The notes beneath the pieces are model-generated. The model was not told the DNA's origin and searched no databases. It worked only from the letters and a program-made list of their open reading frames with translations. 37,091 bases of DNA, from NCBI RefSeq assembly GCF_030398385.1, contig NZ_JAOAOQ010000050.1, forward strand, positions 1 through 37,091, given 5' to 3'. How positions within the stretch are numbered: the first letter of the stretch is position 1; each line of letters opens with the position of its first letter. This document shows positions 31,820-37,091 of this stretch, one piece after another. The translations under genes were made by a program, and so were the position numbers. The stretch comes from Aquibium sp. ELW1220. GTDB taxonomy: Bacteria > Pseudomonadota > Alphaproteobacteria > Rhizobiales > Rhizobiaceae.

Positions 31820-32695
31820 ATGACACACAGGATCGCCGTGCTGGCGCCGGCGAAGATCAATCTGGCGCTGCACGTCACGGGCCGGCGCGCCGACGGCTAC
31901 CATCTGCTCGAATCGGTGGTGGTGTTCGCGCAGTACGGCGACACGCTGACGGTCGAGGCCGCGGAGGCGGACGCGTTTTCGATAAGCGGCCCGCATGGCG
32001 CGGGCCTGCCGGCCGACGGTTCCAACCTGGTGGTTGCCGCGCGCGACCGCCTGAGGGCGGCGAATCCGGCAGAAACGGAGGCGCCGGTGGCGATCCATCT
32101 CGACAAGCGCCTGCCCGTCGCCGCGGGCGTCGGCGGCGGATCGAGCGACGCGGCGGCCGCCCTGCGCGGGCTGGCCAAGGTCTGGGACATCGACACGGCC
32201 TCGCCCGAGATCGCCGGCATCGCGGCCGGTCTCGGCGCCGACGTGCCGATGTGTCTCGACGGGCGGGCGCTGGTGGCGCGCGGCATCGGCCATGATCTGC
32301 AGCCGCTGCGCGCGTGGCCGGCCTTCGACGTCGTGCTGGTCAATCCCGGCGTGGCGGTCCCGACGCCGGCGGTCTTCGGTCGACTGGACAGGCGCGACAA
32401 CCCGCCGCTGCCGCCCCTGCCCGACCGGCCGGATCATGCTGCCGCGCTTGCGTTCCTGGCCGCCGCGCGCAACGATCTGGAGGCGCCGGCCCTGGCGCTC
32501 GCGCGGGAGATCGGCGACGCGCTCGATGCGCTCCGCTCGACCGGTGCCGGCCTTGCGCGGATGTCGGGCTCGGGCGCGACGTGCTTCGGAATCTTCGACG
32601 ACGCAGACGCGGCGCAGGCTGCGGCGGCACGCATCCGGTCGGACAGGCCGGGCTGGTTCGTCGAGGCCACACGGACGAATGGAGTAGGAGCATGA
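31820..32695 (+). CDS. ispE: 4-diphosphocytidyl-2-C-methyl-D-erythritol kinase
   Basis: 291 residues, GHMP kinase fold, fourth step of the MEP isoprenoid pathway: ATP-dependent phosphorylation of CDP-methylerythritol. The N-terminus 'APAKINLALHVTGRRADGYHLLESVVVFAQYGD' and the ATP loop 'LPVAAGVGGGSSDAAAALRGL' are diagnostic. 'ADVPMCLDG' and the C-terminal 'LARMSGSGATCFGIF' complete the active site. ATG 31820 has AGGA just upstream. Its product stream feeds the polyprenyl synthase and so UbiA in this window. The stop overlaps the moaB-like start (ATGA). Confidence 0.95.
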   Translation: MTHRIAVLAPAKINLALHVTGRRADGYHLLESVVVFAQYGDTLTVEAAEADAFSISGPHGAGLPADGSNLVVAARDRLRAANPAETEAPVAIHLDKRLPVAAGVGGGSSDAAAALRGLAKVWDIDTASPEIAGIAAGLGADVPMCLDGRALVARGIGHDLQPLRAWPAFDVVLVNPGVAVPTPAVFGRLDRRDNPPLPPLPDRPDHAAALAFLAAARNDLEAPALALAREIGDALDALRSTGAGLARMSGSGATCFGIFDDADAAQAAAARIRSDRPGWFVEATRTNGVGA

Positions 32696-33252
32696 GCCTG
32701 GAACGACTGGACGAGAGCCGACCCTTCATCCCCGTGGGGATAGCGGTGCTGACGGTCTCCGACACGCGCTCGCTCGACGAGGACAAGTCGGGGCGGACGC
32801 TGGCGGAACGCATCGGCGACGCCGGGCACCGGCTGGCGCATCGCGCGATCGTGACCGACGATGTCGAGCAGATCCGCGGCGCGGTGCTGGGCTGGTGCAA
32901 CGATCCGGCGGTCGACGTGGTGATCACCACCGGCGGGACCGGCTTCACCGGCCGCGACGTGACGCCGGAGGCGCTGGAGCCGCTTTTCGAGAAGCGGATG
33001 GACGGCTTCTCGGAGGTGTTCCACCGGATTTCCTACGACAAGATCGGCACTTCGACGATCCAGAGCCGGGCCACGGCCGGGCTGATTGCCCAGACCTTCG
33101 TCTTCGTGCTGCCGGGCTCGCCCGGCGCCTGCCGCGACGCCTGGGACGGCATCCTGAAGGGCCAGCTCGACTATCGTCACATGCCGTGCAATTTCGTGGA
33201 GATCATGCCGCGGCTGGACGAGCATCTGCGGCGCGGCGGCATCGTCGTGTGA
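32692..33252 (+). CDS. moaB: Molybdenum cofactor biosynthesis protein B
   Basis: 186 residues of the MoaB/Mog fold. 'IAVLTVSDTRSLDEDKSGRTLAERI', 'VDVVITTGGTGFTGRDVTPEALEPLFEKRMDGFSEVFH', 'GTSTIQSRATAGLIAQTFVFVLPGSPGACRDAW' and the tail 'HMPCNFVEIMPRL' are the conserved blocks that bind molybdopterin. The family adenylylates molybdopterin (Mog/Cnx1G role) or is a related paralogue. ATG 32692 overlaps the ispE stop by four bases (ATGA) and is preceded by GGAGTAGGAG, so the two genes are translationally coupled. No other molybdenum cofactor gene is nearby. A strong hairpin follows the gene. Confidence 0.9.
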   Translation: MSLERLDESRPFIPVGIAVLTVSDTRSLDEDKSGRTLAERIGDAGHRLAHRAIVTDDVEQIRGAVLGWCNDPAVDVVITTGGTGFTGRDVTPEALEPLFEKRMDGFSEVFHRISYDKIGTSTIQSRATAGLIAQTFVFVLPGSPGACRDAWDGILKGQLDYRHMPCNFVEIMPRLDEHLRRGGIVV

Positions 33253-33296
33253 GAGGTCCGGCGCTGCCTTCGCGCCTCAGAGCGTGTGAATCAATC

Positions 33297-33377
33297 GAGG
33301 ATGCGAAAGAATGCCCGCTGAAATCCTTTAGATTTTTGGCTTAAGCCGCGGGGAAACGGGCATTCTTTCACATCCTC
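33297..33377. repeat. Long inverted repeat between convergent genes (hairpin or terminator)
   Basis: Arms 33297-33317 and 33357-33377 are 21 bases each and pair with one mismatch (core gaaagaatgcccg), around a 39-base interior that holds 'ttttggcttaagccgcgg'. The right arm touches the stop codon of the glycosyltransferase-like gene. It may stop transcription from both sides, but has no T-run; the length and exactness also fit a small repeated palindromic element. Confidence 0.7.
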
Positions 33378-33890
33378 TCAGGCCTTCTCGCGCCGCGCGG
33401 GCATGATCTCGGCGCCGATGCGGCGGCTGGACAGGCGCCTTGCCAACGCCTCCGCTTCGTCGCCCGGCTTCAGCTTCGCCAGCGCCTGGCGCTTGGAGAC
33501 GAGCAGGCCTTCGGACAGCGGACGGCTGCGCGTCATCATGCGGGCGAGAAAGCCGCTGTCGGGCGCGCGGGCGCGCAGGAAACGGGCGGGTGTGGTGGCG
33601 TGGCCGACATGGGCGAACACGGCCTCGACCCAGCCCTCCGACAGCCGCGCGCCCGGCTCGACGAAGAGGAGCCAGTCGCCCTTGGCGCGGCGAACGCCGC
33701 CGAGCAGATCGCCGGACGGGATCATGACGCAGCCGGCATGGTCGGCCACCGCCGCGGTCTGGTCCGTCGAGCCCCGGTCATGGACCAGCACCTCACGGAC
33801 GACGCCTTCGACCGCGCCCGACACGAGGGACGCGAGCGTCCGCGCGAGTGCGTCCTGGTGGTTGCGGGTCTCGATCATCACCGACAGCAT
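33378..33890 (-). CDS. Small family 2 glycosyltransferase-like protein
   Basis: 170 residues with the opening 'MLSVMIETRNHQDALARTLASLVSGAVEGVVREVLVHDRGSTDQTAAVADHAG', the nucleotide-sugar binding half of GT-A family 2 transferases (V-x-V-x-x-R-N, D-x-G-S-T-D-x-T). 'GVRRAKGDWLLFVEPGARLSEGWVEAVFAHV' occupies the place of the metal-binding D-x-D, here E-P-G, so the metal site looks altered. The protein is shorter than the usual 230-300 residues and lacks the second half of the domain, ending in a basic tail. It may be a reduced form with lost or changed activity. The start codon lies in the perfect palindrome atgccatggcat (33889-33900). Confidence 0.7.
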   Translation of the reverse strand: MLSVMIETRNHQDALARTLASLVSGAVEGVVREVLVHDRGSTDQTAAVADHAGCVMIPSGDLLGGVRRAKGDWLLFVEPGARLSEGWVEAVFAHVGHATTPARFLRARAPDSGFLARMMTRSRPLSEGLLVSKRQALAKLKPGDEAEALARRLSSRRIGAEIMPARREKA

Positions 33891-34029
33891 GCCATGGCAT
33901 AATCCAAACGCTGGCTAAATGCCAGTGTTGCAGCGCAGCATGGTTATGTTCTTGCTTCGTTCTCATTCCTGCGATAGGAATAGTTTCATCAGAGCGGCGA
34001 TTCTCCCGGCGCCGTACGGAGCATGAGAC

Positions 34030-35184
34030 ATGGAACAGATCGCACGCGCGGACATTGCCGCCTTTGCAAGCGGAGATTCCGGTTTGGCCAATGCGATGAT
34101 CGAGCAGAGCGGCGTGCGGGTCGGCGAACGGCGCCGGCGCGGCCGCGCGGCGGGCATCAACCCGTCGGGCCGGTTCGAGGCGCTGCGCCGCGACGTCTTC
34201 GACGACGGCTGGGACACGATCGAGGACCTGCCGCCGTTCAAGACCGAGGTGCAGACGGAAAAGCCGCGGACGATCATCACCCGCAACGAATCGCCCGACA
34301 TCTCCTTCGACCGCTCGATCAACCCCTACCGCGGCTGCGAGCATGGCTGCGTCTACTGCTTCGCGCGGCCGACGCATGGCTACATGGGGCTTTCGGCGGG
34401 AATCGACTTCGAGTCCAAGCTGTTCGCCAAGCCGGACGCGGCGAAGCTGCTCGAGCGGGAGCTCGCCAAGGACGGCTACCAGCCGAAGACGATCGCCATC
34501 GGCACCAACACCGATCCCTACCAGCCGATCGAGAAGCGCTACGGCATCATGCGCCAGATCCTCGAGGTGCTGGAGGCGCACAACCACCCCGTCGGCATCG
34601 TGACCAAGTCGGCGCTGGTGGCGCGCGACATCGATATCCTCGGTCGCATGGCCGAGAAGGGGCTGGCCAAGGTGGCGCTGTCGGTGACGACGCTCGACCG
34701 GCGGCTGGCGCGGGCGATGGAGCCGCGCGCGGCGACGCCGACCCGGCGGCTGGAGGCGATGAAGGCGCTGTCGGAGGCCGGCATCCCGGTCTCGGTGATG
34801 GTGGCGCCGGTGATTCCGGGCCTCACCGATCACGAGGTCGAGCGGATCCTCGATTCCGCGCATTCGGTCGGCGCGCGCGAGGCGGGCTACATCATCCTGC
34901 GGCTGCCGCTGGAAGTGAGCCCGATCTTCAAGGACTGGCTGCTGCGGCACTATCCCGACAGCTACCGGCACGTGCTCTCGCTGGTGCGCTCGATGCGCGA
35001 CGGCAAGGACTATGATGCGACCTGGGGCGCGCGCATGAAGGGTGCTGGTCCCTATGCCTGGCAGATCGGGCGGCGGTTCCAGATCACGGCGCGCCGCCTC
35101 GGGCTGAACCAGAACAAGCGCGTGCTGCGGACCGACCTGTTCAAGCCGCCGGCCCGCGCCGGCGAACAGCTCTCGCTGCTCTGA
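34030..35184 (+). CDS. PA0069-family radical SAM protein (SPL-like)
   Basis: 384 residues. The [4Fe-4S] motif is C103-x3-C107-x2-C110 in '[23 protein letters not shown]'. '[28 protein letters not shown]' and '[12 protein letters not shown]' follow as in spore photoproduct lyase-like enzymes, and '[22 protein letters not shown]' closes the barrel. The PA0069/Rv2578c group is conserved and its substrate is not established. The C-terminus ends in a basic part and '[12 protein letters not shown]'. GGAG lies about eight bases before ATG 34030. The 139-base upstream region has two small hairpins (ctggctaaatgccag; ttcctgcgataggaa) and is AT-richer than average. Confidence 0.88.
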   Translation: MEQIARADIAAFASGDSGLANAMIEQSGVRVGERRRRGRAAGINPSGRFEALRRDVFDDGWDTIEDLPPFKTEVQTEKPRTIITRNESPDISFDRSINPYRGCEHGCVYCFARPTHGYMGLSAGIDFESKLFAKPDAAKLLERELAKDGYQPKTIAIGTNTDPYQPIEKRYGIMRQILEVLEAHNHPVGIVTKSALVARDIDILGRMAEKGLAKVALSVTTLDRRLARAMEPRAATPTRRLEAMKALSEAGIPVSVMVAPVIPGLTDHEVERILDSAHSVGAREAGYIILRLPLEVSPIFKDWLLRHYPDSYRHVLSLVRSMRDGKDYDATWGARMKGAGPYAWQIGRRFQITARRLGLNQNKRVLRTDLFKPPARAGEQLSLL

Positions 35185-35308
35185 GGCCACACGACCGACC
35201 TCCTCTTTCCGCCCGGCCGCTTCGTCCCGGCCGGACGGCGCCCGCCCTGTTTGCCCCGACCGGGTCGGCCTTGCGGAGGGCCGGAAGCTCTGCGACCATC
35301 GCCGCACC

Positions 35309-36013
35309 ATGAGTCGCCAGCTTTCCGGTCCTCCGCTCCTCTTCGACATGCCGCTCGCGCCCGACTTCTCGATCGAGAAGCGGCTGATCGCACGCGGCGC
35401 CGGACCCGTCTGCGGCATCGACGAGGCCGGCCGGGGACCGCTGGCCGGGCCCGTGGTGGCGGCGGCGGTGATCCTCGACCCGCGGCGGATTCCCAAGGGG
35501 CTGGACGATTCCAAACGGCTGAAGGCGGCCGAGCGCGAGCGGCTCTGCGAGGAGATCGTGCGGACCGCGACCGCCGTCGCGGTCGCGTCGGTGGCGGCAA
35601 ACGGCATCGACACGATCAACATCCTGCGGGCGAGCCTGGAAGCCATGCGGCGCGCCGCGACGCTTCTGTGCGTGGTGCCCGGTCATGCGCTGATCGACGG
35701 GCGCGACGTCCCGCCCGGCCTGCCCTGCCCGGCGCAGGCGCTGGTCAAGGGAGACCAGCGGTCGCAGTCGATCGCCGCCGCCTCGATCGTCGCCAAGGTG
35801 ACGCGCGACCGGATGATGGCGCGCTGCGCGACGGTGCATCCGGCCTACGGGTTCGAGCTGCACATGGGCTATGCGACCGCGCGCCACCGGTCCGCGATCG
35901 TCGAGGCCGGCGCCGTGACACGCATCCACCGCATGAGCTTCGCGCCGCTGAAGGCCGGGGCGGTCGATGTCGAGATGGTCGAGGCAGGCCTGCTGGCGGC
36001 GCAGGCGGGCTGA
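35309..36013 (+). CDS. rnhB: Ribonuclease HII
   Basis: 234 residues. Acidic catalytic residues D38 and E39 in '[23 protein letters not shown]' with the GRG loop that reads the RNA-DNA junction. The third aspartate is in '[11 protein letters not shown]' and the fourth in '[17 protein letters not shown]'; '[14 protein letters not shown]' follows. It removes misincorporated ribonucleotides and RNA from RNA-DNA hybrids. ATG 35309 is used; no strong ribosome binding site is visible, and the preceding 124 bases contain no other gene. In many alphaproteobacteria the radical SAM gene and rnhB are neighbours, and here they may be cotranscribed. Confidence 0.94.
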   Translation: MSRQLSGPPLLFDMPLAPDFSIEKRLIARGAGPVCGIDEAGRGPLAGPVVAAAVILDPRRIPKGLDDSKRLKAAERERLCEEIVRTATAVAVASVAANGIDTINILRASLEAMRRAATLLCVVPGHALIDGRDVPPGLPCPAQALVKGDQRSQSIAAASIVAKVTRDRMMARCATVHPAYGFELHMGYATARHRSAIVEAGAVTRIHRMSFAPLKAGAVDVEMVEAGLLAAQAG

Positions 36014-36154
36014 CCGGGGCGCGGGCTGCGGAAGGCCGCGGCGCGGCCGCCGCGTTCATCTCCACCCCCGCGACATGGGAGGAGGTGGCGAGCGGAGGGA
36101 CCCTGGCCGGATCATCCTCAGGTGTCGCGGGTCGGCATGGTTGCGAGGACGGAC

Positions 36155-36217
36155 GCCGCCGTTTTTTCGTCGTCGCGCCCTTCGGCGACCGCCGGGAGGA
36201 AATGCGGGGACAGTTTA
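36155..36217. repeat. Intergenic repeat, copy 1
   Basis: Sequence of the form 'gccgcc-cttttcgtcgtcgcgcccttcggcgaccgccgggagga.atgcggggacagttta'. Nearly the same sequence appears at 36882-36943, including the 'gcggggacagttt' end, and a partial copy at about 36303-36344. The spacing and orientation are the same in all three. Confidence 0.6.
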
Positions 36218-36290
36218 CTTAATTCGGCAGGTTTCCACGCAATCTACAGTCGTTCCCAACCCGAATTAAGTAAATTGTCCCCGTATTTCC
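36198..36290. repeat. 30-bp inverted repeat with 33-base loop (REP-like)
   Basis: Arm 36198-36227 and arm 36261-36290 are inverted copies with two mismatches, both of which leave G-U pairs in RNA of one strand. The core 'ggggacagtttacttaatt' is a sequence I know as common near REP-associated (Y1-type) transposase repeats. No transposase gene is present here, so it would be a non-autonomous copy. Confidence 0.7.
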
Positions 36291-36480
36291 GGCGCGCGAG
36301 ACGCCGCGGCCTTTCTTCGTCGTCCCGCCCTTCGACGAGCGCCGAGGCATGGATCCCGGGTCTGCGCCTTCGCTTCGCTCCGGCTTCGCCCGGGATGACG
36401 AATGTGAGGGTGCGCCGGAGTGGGTGAAGCGGGGCGCCGCAGCGGGTGAAGTGGACGGACCCGACGCCTCTTCAATCGAT

Positions 36481-36810
36481 CCGGTGCAGGAAGACACGCC
36501 GCCGCTGCCTGCGCCATGCCCCCTCCCTCACCGTCCCAGGCTGCGCCCGGGCCACCTCTCCCCCATGGTCATGGGGGCGAGGAAAGGCGCGCCGCCGCCG
36601 CGCGTCCTCCTAATCTTCGTCATCTTGGCGACGCCTCTGCGGGCGGTCCGGTGCCGGAAGACACGCCGGCGCTGCCTGCGCCATTCCCCCTCACCGTCCC
36701 GGGCTGCGCCCGGGCCACCTCTCCCCCATGGTCATGGGGGCGAGGAAAGGCGCGCCGCCGCCGCGCATCCTTCGCCATCTTCGTCATCCTGGACCGCGGA
36801 GCGGAGCGAG
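36481..36810. repeat. Tandem duplication of about 165 bp
   Basis: The segment from 36481 (ccggtgcaggaagacacgcc) is repeated from 36648 with small differences, including a 4-base indel that changes the offset from 167 to 163. Both copies contain the perfect hairpin cccccatg-gt-catggggg and the run gaggaaaggcgcgccgccgc. The copies end near 36635 and 36800. Confidence 0.65.
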
Positions 36811-36881
36811 GCGGCGCGGATCCGGGATCCATCCCGAGTTGTCGGCGGCAAGCGTGACGGCGCCGGAGAGTCCCGGGCACC

Positions 36882-36943
36882 GCCGCCCTTTTCGCCGTCG
36901 TGCCCTTCGACGACCGCCGGGAGGACATGCGGGGACAGTTTTA
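36882..36943. repeat. Intergenic repeat, copy 2
   Basis: Second copy of the block at 36155-36217, ending in 'atgcggggacagtttta'. It lacks the inverted partner arm, so it appears to be a truncated version. Confidence 0.55.
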
Positions 36944-37010
36944 CCCCGACTCCCCGAACCCCCGAAGAAGTGGCGTTGACGATCGTCCCGCGAGCGATTC
37001 TGCTGGGTGC

Positions 37011-37091
37011 ATGATTCGCGGTGGTTTTCTGTCGAAGGACGGGCGTGCCCATCTCGAGGCGCTGATGCGGCGTCCGAACGAGAAGCATGGC
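37011..37091 (+). CDS. Start of a probable IS630-type transposase (cut by window edge)
   Basis: 27 codons are visible from ATG 37011, open to the edge: MIRGGFLSKDGRAHLEALMRRPN..EKHG in sense. The opening 'F-L-S-x-D-x-R-x-x-L-E-A-L-x-R' followed by 'NEKHG' resembles the start of alphaproteobacterial IS630-family transposases, where it leads to a helix-turn-helix. Too short to be sure. The position after a repeat-rich stretch fits a mobile element; its left end would lie in the preceding 100 bases. Confidence 0.4.
   Translation, partial: MIRGGFLSKDGRAHLEALMRRPNEKHG

Larger units (their letters stand above)
36014..37010. other. Repeat-rich gene-free region downstream of rnhB
   Basis: About 1 kb with no credible gene. 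It holds several repeat types: a repeated block seen at about 36155-36217, 36303-36344 (partial) and 36882-36943; a long inverted repeat at 36198-36290; and a tandem duplication from 36481 and 36648. Very GC-rich, with many short palindromes. It lies next to the transposase-like start at the right edge, so an insertion hot spot is likely. Confidence 0.6.

Noticed and set aside
33889-33900. Perfect palindrome atgccatggcat as an operator
   Set aside because: It overlaps the start codon and contains repeated ATG/CAT; chance symmetry is as likely as regulation.

Overview
The window is high-GC DNA from an alphaproteobacterium, most likely of the order Hyphomicrobiales (Rhizobiales), perhaps a Mesorhizobium or Phyllobacteriaceae relative. 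The reasons are the conserved block of ispB-like synthase, DUF2007, trmN-like methyltransferase, S49 peptidase and glyQ/glyS genes, a DUF6101-type protein, and the typical rhizobial palindromic repeats whose arms read 'atctccccc...gggggagat' and 'cagagggggg'. This placement is inference from gene content; no rRNA or tRNA gene is present.

Layout. (1) Positions 1-2420 hold the 3' part of a glycine-rich autotransporter. (2) About 2421-5740 is a visibly AT-richer, sparsely coding accessory segment. It carries a GHKL-type ATPase fused to a C-terminal PD-(D/E)XK nuclease domain and, upstream on the same strand, an unrecognised 250-codon gene. This is the best candidate for a little-described defence module. 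(3) Positions 5741-16392 are ordinary chromosomal genes: a crotonase-fold isomerase/hydratase with a DmdC-like acyl-CoA dehydrogenase, ubiA, a DUF6101-like protein, an orphan BrnA-type antitoxin, an FAD-linked 2-hydroxyacid oxidase, a membrane O-acyltransferase, an ICMT-like membrane methyltransferase, a Sua5-type threonylcarbamoyl-AMP synthase and a small exported protein. (4) Positions 16415-25666 hold glycyl-tRNA synthetase, with glyS and glyQ on the same strand but separated by three other genes. One of these is an oppositely oriented, exported caspase-like protease with an EF-hand loop; the other two are a membrane-anchored alpha/beta hydrolase and a translationally coupled ICMT-like methyltransferase. 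(5) Positions 25864-33252 carry a small exported protein, a TPR/LysM protein, a polyprenyl diphosphate synthase and a divergent run of DUF2007, trmN-like, S49 peptidase, a small membrane protein, ispE and moaB-like genes. (6) Positions 33378-36013 carry a short glycosyltransferase-like gene, a PA0069-family radical SAM gene and rnhB. (7) Positions 36014-37091 are a repeat-packed gene-free stretch that ends in what looks like the start of an IS630-type transposase.

The most unusual features are in glyS. Three composite palindromic repeats lie inside its reading frame without disrupting it, each read in the same frame, so the protein grows to 944 residues. A perfect 49-bp copy of the glyS 5' end lies 119 bp upstream of the real start and makes a 39-codon leader ORF whose stop overlaps the glyS start (TGATG).

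Several intergenic spaces hold long inverted repeats: after ubiA, between moaB and the glycosyltransferase, between the isomerase and dehydrogenase genes, and downstream of rnhB. With the repeats in glyS, this suggests several families of small palindromic elements have spread here. No CRISPR array, tRNA, rRNA or replication origin was seen.
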